Positions 1 through 7,394 are shown, counted from the stretch's first letter. The stretch is DNA of 13,793 bases from Oscillospiraceae bacterium (GCA_015068335.1 SVKT01000033.1:1-13793), one strand, 5' to 3'. Notes: generated by a model not told the origin, from the letters alone. Numbers and translations are program-made.

Positions 1-1491
1 GTGGCCGCCGGAAGCCGCCACGATGGCGCGCAGGAGTTTGGAGGCCAGACCGGTGGTGACGATGCAGCCGGCCACCACGCCTGCCATAGCGCAGGCGGCA
101 GCCACGGTGATGGTTCCCTTGCCGCCGGCTTCCAGCGCGTCGATCACTTTGAAGATGGAGATGCCGTCCTCGCCGGATTCACGGTTCACAAGCGCGCGCA
201 GGAAACCCCGGGCAACGCCCGTTCCCTTTTCCCGCTTATCCGTAACGGCATTGAGCAGGTTGCTGATGATGCCCACGATCACAGTGATCAGAATGGCGAT
301 GGCCGCAGAGGACTGCATCGTGCGCTTACCGGTGGACACCAGCCAGACCAGAATCACCAGCGGGGCCAGCAGATACAGTTTCTTGATCAGGTTTTTCAGT
401 TTGGGCAGTTCGTCACGGCTCAAACCGCGCAGGCCCAGTTTCTTGGCTTCCAGATGGACGGCAATGTAGATGCCGGTGAAATACAGCACCGCAGGCAGCA
501 CCGCCAGCAGGGCGATCTTGGAATAAGGGATGCCGGTATACTCTGCCATCAGGAAAGCGGCAGCGCCCATAATGGGAGGCATAATCTGTCCGCCGGTAGA
601 AGCCGCCGCCTCAACGGCGCCGGCAAACTCGCCCTTGTAACCGGTCTTCTTCATCATAGGAATGGTGACGGAACCGGTGGTCACGGTGTTGCCCACGGAG
701 GAGCCGGACACCATACCGCACAGTGCGGAGGAAATGACCGCGACCTTGGCAGGGCCGCCGGCAGAGGCGCCGGCAACGGAGTTGGCCAGATTGATAAAGA
801 AACCGGAGATGCCGGTGCGTTCCAGGAACGCGCCGAAGATGATGAACACCACGATGTACTTCTGGCAGGTGGCAATGGGCGTACCCATCACGCCGCTGAC
901 CGTGTAGAACAGGTCATAGAGCACCTTGCCCACACGCACATTGGCCAGCGCGTAGATCAGCAGCGCAGCCACAACGCACAGGATGGGCACGCCGACGCTG
1001 CGGCGGCACAGTTCCATCAGCGCCAGAATGCCGAGAACCGCCATACCCAGCATAACGAAGTTGCGGGAAATATAGGTGTAGTCCATCAGCAGGATCTTCT
1101 CTGCATTGGCGGCAAAGTAGAAAAAGGGCACACTGCCCAGAATCATAATGACGATATCGTACCAGGGCAGGTGGTTTTCCCGCACATTGCCCTTGCGGAT
1201 GGGATAGTTCAGGTAACCGATGATGATGATAAAGCCCAGAAACAGGGTCAGGGGGATCTCCGCAATACCGCGGAACAGCAGGGTCATACACAGGCAGTAC
1301 AGGGAAAATGCCACCATAACCAAACGGACGATCAGTTTGGGAACGCCGGTCCAGATGCGGGTGTTGGATTCACGGTCATACTTCTTCATAACCTCTTCCA
1401 CATCCGCAGCAGTACCCACCTCGGCGGAGTCCGTCACCGGCGCTGTATACGCAGTTTCGGCAAGATCCTTTTTCTTCTTCAAAAAGGCCAT
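1..1491 (-). CDS. TRAP transporter fused permease (TAXI type), 3' end cut by window edge
   Basis: This is the membrane part of a TRAP (tripartite ATP-independent periplasmic) transporter, a secondary transporter driven by an ion gradient and fed by a solute-binding protein. I translated 497 codons from an ATG at 1491 with no stop before the window edge. The family is usually about 620-680 residues, so the C-terminus is missing. After a charged cytoplasmic N-terminus (1-50), hydrophobic segments lie near 52-74, 80-95, 110-127, 145-158 and 167-184, which fits a DctQ-like small subunit fused to the DctM-like large subunit. The DctM part carries the family signatures VSGSSVGNTVTTG (261-273) and GGQIMPPIMGAAAF (300-313). 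The start has a strong AGGAGG six bases upstream. It lies 92 bases after the TAXI binding-protein gene and is probably in its operon. The substrate cannot be read from sequence; TAXI systems are often linked to glutamate or other carboxylates. Confidence 0.93.
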   Translation of the reverse strand, partial: MAFLKKKKDLAETAYTAPVTDSAEVGTAADVEEVMKKYDRESNTRIWTGVPKLIVRLVMVAFSLYCLCMTLLFRGIAEIPLTLFLGFIIIIGYLNYPIRKGNVRENHLPWYDIVIMILGSVPFFYFAANAEKILLMDYTYISRNFVMLGMAVLGILALMELCRRSVGVPILCVVAALLIYALANVRVGKVLYDLFYTVSGVMGTPIATCQKYIVVFIIFGAFLERTGISGFFINLANSVAGASAGGPAKVAVISSALCGMVSGSSVGNTVTTGSVTIPMMKKTGYKGEFAGAVEAAASTGGQIMPPIMGAAAFLMAEYTGIPYSKIALLAVLPAVLYFTGIYIAVHLEAKKLGLRGLSRDELPKLKNLIKKLYLLAPLVILVWLVSTGKRTMQSSAAIAILITVIVGIISNLLNAVTDKREKGTGVARGFLRALVNRESGEDGISIFKVIDALEAGGKGTITVAAACAMAGVVAGCIVTTGLASKLLRAIVAASGGH

Positions 1492-1536
1492 AGGTTCCTC
1501 CTTTTAACGCTTTATTAACGGGGGTTGGAACGCAAG

Positions 1537-1565
1537 GAACTGCGGCGGGAGTTCCGCCGCAGTTC
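1537..1565 (-). other. Stem-loop between binding-protein and permease genes
   Basis: A perfect 12-base-pair, G/C-rich inverted repeat (1537-1548 with 1554-1565) encloses a 5-base loop. It starts 18 bases after the stop codon of the solute-binding protein gene and ends 45 bases before the permease start. On the transcribed strand no U-run follows it, so a complete terminator is unlikely. In transport operons such hairpins typically protect the 3' end of the upstream message or cause partial termination, giving more binding protein than permease. That role is inferred here. Confidence 0.6.
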
Positions 1566-1583
1566 TTATGGTTGGTTTGATCC

Positions 1584-2534
1584 TTACTTGGTGGGGACGG
1601 TGAAGCCCTTCTCGGCGAAGTACTTGGCAGCGCCCTTGTGATAGGGAACGTCGGTAACGGAAGTGGCGAATTCCAGGCTCAGTTCGTTCTTCTTGTCGTG
1701 AGCCAGAGTGTCGATGCTGTCAAAGATACCGGAGACCACGTCATAGACGGCGTCCTCGGACACATCGTCGCGGGCGATGATGACGGCGCCCACAGCAACG
1801 GTGGTGGCGTCCTTTTCCAGGCCGTAACTCTCGGCAGCCTTGCCGGAGATCACGTTCTTGCTGTAATAGGGAGAAGCCTCGATCAACTTGGCGATGTGCT
1901 CGTCATCCAGTTCGACCAGATAGACGTCGCGGGTGGTGGCCAGAGAGGTGACGGCGTTGGTGGGAGCGCCGGAGACGATGAAGCCGGCGTCGATCTTGCC
2001 ATCCTGCAAAGCCTCGGTGGAGTCACCGAAGGACTGATAGGTGGGGTTGATGTCGTCCAGAGTCATACCATAGGCAGCCAGCACGTCCACAGCGTTGAAG
2101 TACACGCCGGAGCCGGACTCGCCAACGGAAACGGTCTTGCCCTTCAAGTCGGCAACGCTCTTGATGGTGGGATCCAGCGTCACGATCTGGACCTGCTCCA
2201 TATACAGAGCAGCCACGGTGGAGAAGCCGGTGATGGCGGTGGTGAACTGGCTGACGCCGTTGTAGGCGTAGGACATAACGTCAGACTGGACCAGACCCAT
2301 CTGGGCGTCGCCCACGTCCATCAGTTCGATGTTGGCCTTGGAGCCCTTACCAACGATGGCGGTGACGGTGGAGTCGGTCTTGTCGCTGATCTGGCCGGCC
2401 AGAATGGTGCCGAAACCATAATAAGTACCGGTCTCACTGCCGGTGGTGAAAATCAGTTCCTTCTTGGCGCCGCAGCCGACCATCAGGGTAGCCATCGTCA
2501 GAACGACCAGCAGCAGAGATACAAACTTCTTCAT
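1584..2534 (-). CDS. TAXI-family TRAP transporter solute-binding lipoprotein
   Basis: Extracytoplasmic receptor that captures substrate and delivers it to the fused permease encoded downstream. The protein has 316 residues. It opens with a lipoprotein signal peptide: MKK, a hydrophobic run at 4-19, then a lipobox-like LMVGC with Cys21 as the probable lipidation site. The mature protein starts with the TAXI hallmark TTGSETGTYYGFG (30-42), followed by a region typical of the family (KGSKANIELMDVGDAQMGLVQSD) and GKTVSVGESGSGVYF, where the second half of the ligand cleft begins. The length matches the family (about 310-340). The ATG at 2534 is preceded by AAGAGGA at about 7 bases. It is the first gene of the TRAP operon, with its own promoter at 2582-2610. 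TAXI members bind glutamate/glutamine or dicarboxylates in studied cases; the ligand here is unknown. Confidence 0.95.
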   Translation of the reverse strand: MKKFVSLLLVVLTMATLMVGCGAKKELIFTTGSETGTYYGFGTILAGQISDKTDSTVTAIVGKGSKANIELMDVGDAQMGLVQSDVMSYAYNGVSQFTTAITGFSTVAALYMEQVQIVTLDPTIKSVADLKGKTVSVGESGSGVYFNAVDVLAAYGMTLDDINPTYQSFGDSTEALQDGKIDAGFIVSGAPTNAVTSLATTRDVYLVELDDEHIAKLIEASPYYSKNVISGKAAESYGLEKDATTVAVGAVIIARDDVSEDAVYDVVSGIFDSIDTLAHDKKNELSLEFATSVTDVPYHKGAAKYFAEKGFTVPTK

Positions 2535-2581
2535 TGCAGAATCCTCTTTTCCTAATTTAATGGAGTTACCTCACGGTGCAT

Positions 2582-2610
2582 ATTGTATCGCATCTCCTTT
2601 CATTTTTCAA
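2582..2610 (-). promoter_or_regulatory. SigA-type promoter of the TRAP-TAXI operon
   Basis: On the minus strand, TTGAAA (2605-2610) and TACAAT (2582-2587) are separated by exactly 17 bases. This places the transcription start near 2575 and gives a leader of about 40 bases before the ATG at 2534. The match to the housekeeping consensus is good (-35 five of six, -10 five of six). The direct repeats at 2640-2708 lie just upstream. Confidence 0.75.
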
Positions 2611-2639
2611 GAGGGTTTTTCTTGATTTTGCGCTTTTTC

Positions 2640-2708
2640 TGCAAGTTTTTGAATCCCATCCTGCATTTTTTCTTGCTTTTTTGCAAGTTTTGGAACAATC
2701 CCCTGCAT
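2640..2708. repeat. Two 27-base direct repeats upstream of the TRAP promoter
   Basis: Two copies, 2640-2666 and 2682-2708, agree at 20 of 27 positions: plus-strand TGCAAGTTTT, then GAA, a variable six-base core, then CCTGCAT. Their starts are 42 bases apart, close to four helical turns. The nearer copy begins 30 bases upstream of the -35 element. Each copy carries TGCA at both ends, so each is also a loose dyad. The arrangement looks like a pair of activator sites on one face of the helix. The regulator is unknown; this is inference from position and repetition. Confidence 0.5.
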
Positions 2709-2746
2709 ATCGGCGTTTTTCGCCCCGCCGCCTGCCCGTCCCGGCG

Positions 2747-2776
2747 AAAAAAGCGCCGCAGCAAATGCTGCGGCGC
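2747..2776 (-). terminator. Intrinsic terminator of thrS
   Basis: A 10-11 base-pair G/C-rich stem (2753-2763 with 2766-2776) begins 22 bases after the thrS stop codon. On the minus strand it is followed directly by six T residues (2752-2747). This is a textbook rho-independent terminator and separates thrS from the TRAP operon. Just beyond it lies a second inverted repeat (2716-2724 with 2743-2751), which shares the A/T run but has no U-tract on its 3' side. Confidence 0.88.
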
Positions 2777-2798
2777 CCGGGTGCGAATAGGGGGATCT

Positions 2799-4583
2799 TT
2801 ACTTGCGGGCCTTGGTGTCCACGACTTCTTTCAGCACGGCGGCGAAGGCGTCGAAACTCATCGCGCCCAGATCCTCGCCGCTGCGGTGGCGGGGAGACAC
2901 GGTGCCGTTTTCCATATCGCGGTCGCCCACGACCACCATATAGGGGACCTTTTCCAACGTGGCCTCGCGGATCTTCTTGCCGATCTTCTCGTTGCGGTAG
3001 TCCACCTCAACGCGGAAGCCCATAGCCTCCAACGCCCTGGCCTTTTCGGCGCAGTAGTCGGCGGCGCGGTCGGTGACGGGCAGGAAGCGGACCTGTTCGG
3101 GGGCCATCCAGGTGGGCAGCGCGCCGGCGTAGGTCTCGATCAGGTAGGCCAGGGTGCGCTCGTAGCAGCCAAGAGACGTGCGGTGGATGATATAGGGCAG
3201 CGCCTTCTCGCCGTTCTCGTCGATATAGTACATACCGAACTTGGCGGCCAGCAGCATATCGATCTGGATGGTGACGATGGTATCTTCCTTGCCGAAGACG
3301 TTCTTGAACTGGATGTCCAGTTTGGGGCCGTAGAAGGCGGCCTCGTCGATGCCGATCTCGTAGTTCACGCCCAGATCGTCCAGGATCTGCTTCATCGCGC
3401 CCTGCGCGGCAGCCCACTGCTCGGCGGTGCCTTCGTACTTGGCGGTGTTGTTGGGATCCCACTGGGAGAAGCGGAAGGTGCAGTTGTCCAGCATACCCAC
3501 GGTTTCCAGGCAATACTTGGCCAGTTCCAGGCAGCCCTTGAACTCCTCTTCCAACTGGTCGGGACGCAGGATCAGGTGACCCTCGGAGATGGTGAACTGG
3601 CGCACGCGGATCAAACCGTGCATCTCGCCGGAGTCCTCGTTGCGGAACAGCGTAGAGGTCTCGCCCAGGCGCATCGGCAGGTCGCGGTAAGAGCGCTGGC
3701 GGTTCAGATAGGTCTGGTACTGGAAGGGGCAGGTCATCGGACGCAGGGCGAAGCACTCCTTGCTCTCGTCGTCGGGGTCGCCCATAATGAACATACCGTC
3801 GCGGTAGTGATCCCAGTGGCCGGAGATCTTGTACAGATCACTCTTGGCCATCAGGGGCGTCTTGGTCAGGAGGTAGCCGCGCTTTTGCTCCTCGTCCTCG
3901 ATCCAGCGCTGCAAGGTCTGGATGGTACGGGCGCCCTTGGGCAGCAGGATGGGCAGGCCCTGACCGATGACGTCAACGGTGGTGAAGTATTCCAGTTCGC
4001 GGCCCAGTTTGTTGTGGTCGCGTTTCAGAGCCTCCTCGCGCTGGGCGACATAGGCGTCCAGATCCTCCTTCTTGGCAAAGGCCACGCCGTAGATGCGTTG
4101 GAGCATCTTGCGGGTGGAGTCGCCGCGCCAGTAAGCGCCGGTGGCGGAGGTCAGTTTGATGGCGTTGCCCTTGATGCGGCCGGTGGAGTCCAGATGGGGG
4201 CCGGCGCACAGGTCGGTGAAGTCGCCCTGCTTGTAGAAACTGATGGCGGCGTCGGCGGGCAGGTCGTTGATCAGTTCCACCTTGTAGGGCTCGTCCTTCA
4301 TCAGTTCCAGCGCCTCGGCGCGGGGCAGTTCGAACCGTTCCAGTTTCAGTTTTTCCTTGCAGATCTTGCGCATTTCGGCTTCCAGCGCTTCCAGATCCTC
4401 GGGCGTGAAGGGCACGGGGGTGTCGAAGTCGTAGTAGAAGCCGTTGTCGATGGAAGGGCCGATGGCCAGTTTGACCTCGGGGTGCAGGCGCTTCATCGCC
4501 TGAGCCAGCACGTGGGAGCAGGTGTGCCAGTAGGTTTTGCGGTATTCCTCATTTTCAAAGGTATAGATGTTTTCGTCAGCCAT
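2799..4583 (-). CDS. thrS: Threonyl-tRNA synthetase, without TGS domain
   Basis: Class II aminoacyl-tRNA synthetase that charges tRNA-Thr in the cytoplasm. The product has 594 residues, about 50 fewer than the E. coli and B. subtilis enzymes, because the N-terminal TGS domain is absent: the protein starts almost directly in the editing domain. Editing motifs are intact (HTCSH with His20 and His24; LCAGPH with Cys126 and His130). In the catalytic core the zinc/threonine ligands are Cys285, His336 and His467. Motif 2 is around RNEDSGEMHG (314-323), and motif 3 contains ERTLAYLIE with Arg476. The usual CPGH after motif 1 reads CPFQ (285-288), a variant I believe also occurs in other clostridial ThrRS proteins. 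The anticodon-binding domain spans about 495-594. The ATG at 4583 has AAAGGAG upstream, and the T-box terminator lies just 5' of it, so a longer N-terminus is excluded. Confidence 0.97.
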   Translation of the reverse strand: MADENIYTFENEEYRKTYWHTCSHVLAQAMKRLHPEVKLAIGPSIDNGFYYDFDTPVPFTPEDLEALEAEMRKICKEKLKLERFELPRAEALELMKDEPYKVELINDLPADAAISFYKQGDFTDLCAGPHLDSTGRIKGNAIKLTSATGAYWRGDSTRKMLQRIYGVAFAKKEDLDAYVAQREEALKRDHNKLGRELEYFTTVDVIGQGLPILLPKGARTIQTLQRWIEDEEQKRGYLLTKTPLMAKSDLYKISGHWDHYRDGMFIMGDPDDESKECFALRPMTCPFQYQTYLNRQRSYRDLPMRLGETSTLFRNEDSGEMHGLIRVRQFTISEGHLILRPDQLEEEFKGCLELAKYCLETVGMLDNCTFRFSQWDPNNTAKYEGTAEQWAAAQGAMKQILDDLGVNYEIGIDEAAFYGPKLDIQFKNVFGKEDTIVTIQIDMLLAAKFGMYYIDENGEKALPYIIHRTSLGCYERTLAYLIETYAGALPTWMAPEQVRFLPVTDRAADYCAEKARALEAMGFRVEVDYRNEKIGKKIREATLEKVPYMVVVGDRDMENGTVSPRHRSGEDLGAMSFDAFAAVLKEVVDTKARK

Positions 4584-4615
4584 TGGAAAAAACTCCTTTC
4601 GTTGATAAGGGGTGT

Positions 4616-4655
4616 AAAAGAAAAAACTTCACCCCTGAACATTCAGGGGTGAAGT
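4616..4655 (-). terminator. Regulated terminator of the thrS T-box
   Basis: A 13-14 base-pair stem (4626-4639 with 4642-4655) is followed on the minus strand by TTTTTT, C and TTTT (4626-4616; the first T also closes the stem). Its 5' arm overlaps the sequence needed to form the T-box antiterminator, so the two structures are mutually exclusive. It ends about 33 bases before the thrS start codon. Confidence 0.93.
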
Positions 4656-4847
4656 CAGATAACTCCACGGTTCCACCCTGCTTACGGCTTGCGCCGTCGC
4701 TCGTGTCCTCTGTAACGGGAGGGCCCGGTCTGCTCGTCACAGACGGCTCGGAAGTGGTCTCACCGCCCCGTGCGCAGGATGCTCACACCGTCTGCATCCC
4801 TCTCTGTGCGCCGCTTTGCGCTTCGGTCTTCGTCATAGCCGATATAC
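4616..4847 (-). promoter_or_regulatory. T-box riboswitch controlling thrS (Thr specifier ACC)
   Basis: This leader RNA senses uncharged tRNA-Thr and then permits readthrough into thrS. Stem I is closed by CGGCT (4837-4841) with AGCCG (4744-4748). The apical loop holds the conserved GGTGTGA (4783-4789), and an AGAGA bulge precedes it. The specifier ACC (4756-4758), followed by the usual A, sits in the lower internal loop directly above a GAAG/CTTC helix. The T-box sequence AGGGTGGAACCGTG (4666-4679) matches the consensus. Its bulge TGGA would pair with a tRNA acceptor end that has U as discriminator base, as expected for tRNA-Thr of Gram-positive bacteria. CAGGG and GTG..AGT can pair with ACT..CAC and CCCTG of the terminator's 5' arm, forming the antiterminator. 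This leader fills most of the 360-base gap between pgsA and thrS; I see nothing clear in the remaining 4883-4943. Confidence 0.93.
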
Positions 4848-4853
4848 GGTGGA

Positions 4854-4882
4854 ACTATATCACGAAATCAAATCGGTGTCAA
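4854..4882 (-). promoter_or_regulatory. thrS: SigA-type promoter of thrS
   Basis: A perfect -35 TTGACA (4877-4882) and TATAGT (4854-4859) are spaced by 17 bases on the minus strand. Transcription would start near 4847, just before stem I of the T-box, giving a leader of about 264 bases. Confidence 0.88.
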
Positions 4883-4943
4883 GGAAAACAACGTTCGTCC
4901 GCCGGCGTTTCAAGCAATCCTTTCGTTTTTCTCCCCTCAGGCA

Positions 4944-5465
4944 TTACGCCGTGGCGATGATGTCCTTGTTCTTCACGAAATACTCCACGCCGGAGTACAG
5001 GGTGGTCAGGGCGATGACCCAGACGCAGACCGTATTTACGACGGCGGGGATGGGCAGGAACATCAGGATGATGCAGCCCATCGTGGAGGCGGTCTTCACC
5101 TTGCCGGACCAGCCGGCGGCGATGACGCGACCCTTGTCGCTGGCCACCATACGCAGACCGCTGACGGCAAACTCCCGCACCAGCACGATCAGCAGCGCCC
5201 AGGCGGGCATCTGCCCGATCTCCACGAACCACAGCAGCGCGGCGGTGGTAAGCATCTTATCCGCCAGAGGGTCGGCAAACTTGCCGAAGTCCGTCACCAG
5301 ATTGTACTTGCGGGCGATCTTGCCGTCCAGCAGGTCGGTCAGGCTGGCGATAATGAACACCGCCAGCGCCGCATAACCGGCGCCGGGAAAGCCCCAGTAG
5401 AGGATCCCCATAAACACAGGGATCAATATAATGCGCAAAAGAGTCAATTTATTGGGCAGATTCAT
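4944..5465 (-). CDS. pgsA: CDP-diacylglycerol--glycerol-3-phosphate 3-phosphatidyltransferase
   Basis: Integral membrane enzyme that makes phosphatidylglycerol phosphate from CDP-diacylglycerol and glycerol 3-phosphate, the committed step to phosphatidylglycerol. The product has 173 residues, with the full CDP-alcohol phosphotransferase signature: Asp44, Asp47-Gly48, Ala51-Arg52, Gly61, Asp65 and Asp69 in the required spacing. Hydrophobic segments lie near 8-26, 29-42, 72-97 and 128-158. I chose the ATG at 5465, not the TTG at 5480. The stretch from 5480 would be read as MRRHI, but its DNA is the ribosome-binding site itself (GAGGAGG, about 7 bases before the ATG). The gene starts 11 bases after the rimO stop, so it is the last gene of the recA-containing cluster. 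No clear terminator is visible between its stop and the thrS promoter. Confidence 0.95.
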   Translation of the reverse strand: MNLPNKLTLLRIILIPVFMGILYWGFPGAGYAALAVFIIASLTDLLDGKIARKYNLVTDFGKFADPLADKMLTTAALLWFVEIGQMPAWALLIVLVREFAVSGLRMVASDKGRVIAAGWSGKVKTASTMGCIILMFLPIPAVVNTVCVWVIALTTLYSGVEYFVKNKDIIATA

Positions 5466-5476
5466 TATGTGCCTCC

Positions 5477-6799
5477 TCAAATCATTTCGCCGGTGAGTTC
5501 GCCGTCCATCGTGCCGGTAAAGCGGACGGTGACAAAGGTGCCGGGCTGCACCGCTTCCTCCGCGGTGAAGTAGACGCGGCCGTCGATCTCGGGGGACTCG
5601 GCATAGGTGCGGCCGAAGAACATCTGCGCCTGACCGTCAAAGCCCTCGCACAGCACTTCCCGCTCCTGACCCAGCAGAGAGTCGTTGTAGTCGTCAATGA
5701 TGTCGGACTGGACGTCCACGGCCAGTTCCGCGCGGCGGGCGGCCTCCTCGGCGTCCACGTGCTCCATCAGGGCCGCTCTGGTGCCTTCCTCAGGAGAGAA
5801 GGGGAAGACGCCGGCGCGCTCGATGCGCACCTCGCGCAGAAACTCGCACAGTTCCTCGAACTCCTCTTCCCCCTCGCCGGGCAGGCCCACGATCAGGCTG
5901 GTACGCAGCACCAGACCGGGGATGCGCGCGCGGAGTTTTTCCATCAACGCCAGCAAAGACGCCTTATTGTCGCGGCGGTTCATCCGTTTAAGGATCTCAT
6001 CGTTGCAGTGCTGCATCGGGATGTCCAGATAGGGCAGGATCTTCTCCTCCGCGGCGATGGTGTCGATCAGTTCGTCGGTGATTTCGTCGGGGTACAGGTA
6101 ATGCAGGCGGATCCAGCGGAACTCCAACCTGCACAGTTCCCGCAGCAGCGCCGCCAGTTGATGCTCGCCGTTGAGGTCGGTGCCGTAGCGGGTGATGTCC
6201 TGGGCGATGACCAGCAGTTCCTGCACACCGGCGGAGGCCAGTTCCGCCGCCTCGTCCAGGATCTCGTTCATCGGGCGGCTACGGTACTTGCCCCGCAGAG
6301 AGGGGATGACGCAGTAGGCGCAGTGATTGTCGCAGCCCTCGGCGATGCGGAGGTAGGCAAACCAGGGCGGCGTGGAGAGGATGCGGGGGCCGCCCTGCTC
6401 CGCGGTATGGATGTTGCCCAGATGGCAGGGACGCACTCCGCCCTCCATCACCTCGGCGATGGCTTCGGCAATATCGCCGTAACTGCCGGTGCCGAGGATG
6501 GCGTCCACCTCCGGCAGTTCGTCCAGCACGTCCTTCTTGTAGCGCTGAGCCATACAGCCGGTAACGATGATCTTTTTCAGCGTGCCGGCCTGTTTCAGTT
6601 CCGCCAGGGCCAGCACGTTGTCGATGGCCTCCTCGCAGGCAGAGGCCAGGAAGCCGCAGGTGTTGACCACCGCCACGTCTGCCTCCTCCGGCGCCGCCAC
6701 GATGTCGTGGCCCGCCGCCTGCACCAGCGCCATCATCTGCTCGCAGTTCACCTGATTTTTGGCACAGCCCAGGGATACAAAAGCGATCTTATAATTCAA
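5477..6799 (-). CDS. rimO: Ribosomal protein S12 (aspartate) methylthiotransferase RimO
   Basis: Radical-SAM methylthiotransferase that adds a methylthio group to the conserved aspartate of ribosomal protein S12. The product has 440 residues, the same size as E. coli RimO. The N-terminal UPF0004 domain carries its iron-sulfur cysteines Cys12 (SLGCAKNQV), Cys48 (NTCGF) and Cys82 (VTGCMAQRY). The radical-SAM domain has CX3CX2C at Cys156, Cys160 and Cys163, followed by PSLRGKYRSRP, which is typical of RimO rather than MiaB. The last 65 or so residues fit a TRAM domain. The start is a TTG at 6799 with AGGCGG six to seven bases upstream; no in-frame ATG is better placed. It follows the broken nitroreductase gene by 23 bases and precedes pgsA by 11 bases. 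Confidence 0.95.
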   Translation of the reverse strand: MNYKIAFVSLGCAKNQVNCEQMMALVQAAGHDIVAAPEEADVAVVNTCGFLASACEEAIDNVLALAELKQAGTLKKIIVTGCMAQRYKKDVLDELPEVDAILGTGSYGDIAEAIAEVMEGGVRPCHLGNIHTAEQGGPRILSTPPWFAYLRIAEGCDNHCAYCVIPSLRGKYRSRPMNEILDEAAELASAGVQELLVIAQDITRYGTDLNGEHQLAALLRELCRLEFRWIRLHYLYPDEITDELIDTIAAEEKILPYLDIPMQHCNDEILKRMNRRDNKASLLALMEKLRARIPGLVLRTSLIVGLPGEGEEEFEELCEFLREVRIERAGVFPFSPEEGTRAALMEHVDAEEAARRAELAVDVQSDIIDDYNDSLLGQEREVLCEGFDGQAQMFFGRTYAESPEIDGRVYFTAEEAVQPGTFVTVRFTGTMDGELTGEMI

Positions 6800-6822
6800 T
6801 GTGTCCGCCTCACTTTACAATC

Positions 6823-7394
6823 TTATCGGATGACCCAGCGCCCGGGCTTGCGCTTGGGCGCGTTGGGGATGATTTCGGGGTAGCCCAGCGTGATCAGGCT
6901 GACGAATTCGTCCTTGCCGGGTGCAAACAGGTCGCGCAGGACAGGCCCGTAGCCAAGTCCCGTGGCGGCGTTGACCCAGCAGGTTCCCAGCCCCTTTTCG
7001 CGGGCCGCCAGAAGCAGGTTCTGGATGGCCGCCGCCACGCTTTCCAGCATACTTTCCCGGTGGCCCTCCTCCTTTTGCAGGAAGGCCAGCACATAGACCG
7101 GCGCGTCGCCCAGACTGCGGAGGAACAGCCGCACCTCCGCACCACGTTGGGATGGCGGGGAAACATCTCCTCCAAATGGGGGGCGATCTCCTCCGACACC
7201 CGCTCCATCGTGCCGCGAAGGGTCTCGATATCCTCTTTCCCCGTCAGGGCTACGAAATACCACGGCTGACGGTTGTCCGCCGAGGGCGCCCAGCAGGCGG
7301 TTTCCAGGATCTCCTCCAAGATCTCCCGGGGCACCGGTGTATCCTTGTATTTCCGCACGCTCCGGCGTGACAGCACAGCATCCCGCAGTTCCAT
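6823..7394 (-). pseudogene. Nitroreductase-family flavoprotein gene broken by a frameshift
   Basis: Members of this family are FMN-dependent NAD(P)H oxidoreductases. The N-terminal half reads in one frame from an ATG at 7394: LSRRSVRKYKDTPVP, then ETACWAPSADNRQPWYFVAL, both classic FMN-binding regions, up to HPNVV near residue 84. Homology then continues in another frame from about 7137: EVRLFLRSLGDAPVYVL, a helix ending in AAREKGLGTCWVNA, and SLITLGYPE, ending at a TAA at 6823. One missing base (or two extra) between about 7138 and 7145 explains the break. Restoring it would give about 190 residues, a normal length. The ATG directly abuts the recX stop (TGAATG) with GGAGG upstream, suggesting translational coupling. 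It may be a true pseudogene or a sequencing or assembly error. There is no long slippery run at the junction, so programmed frameshifting is unlikely. Confidence 0.85.

Noticed and set aside
1..1518. Long plus-strand open frame opposite the permease gene
   Set aside because: The minus-strand frame encodes a clear TRAP permease. The plus-strand product is a low-complexity Gly/His/Gln-rich shadow caused by G/C-rich third codon positions.
2583..4652. Plus-strand open frame of about 690 codons opposite thrS
   Set aside because: It mirrors thrS codon for codon, has no ribosome-binding site of note, begins within the TRAP promoter region and shows no recognisable domain.
4883..4943. Possible terminator after pgsA
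   Set aside because: Only a 4-base-pair AACG/CGTT stem with a large loop before a short T-run can be drawn; too weak to annotate.
5466..5480. TTG at 5480 as start of pgsA, adding MRRHI
   Set aside because: These bases are the Shine-Dalgarno sequence of the ATG at 5465 and overlap the rimO stop; the family starts at MNLPNKLTLLR.
7130..7150. Programmed ribosomal frameshift in the nitroreductase gene
   Set aside because: No slippery heptamer, internal Shine-Dalgarno or stop codon setting is visible at the junction, and the family is not known for recoding.
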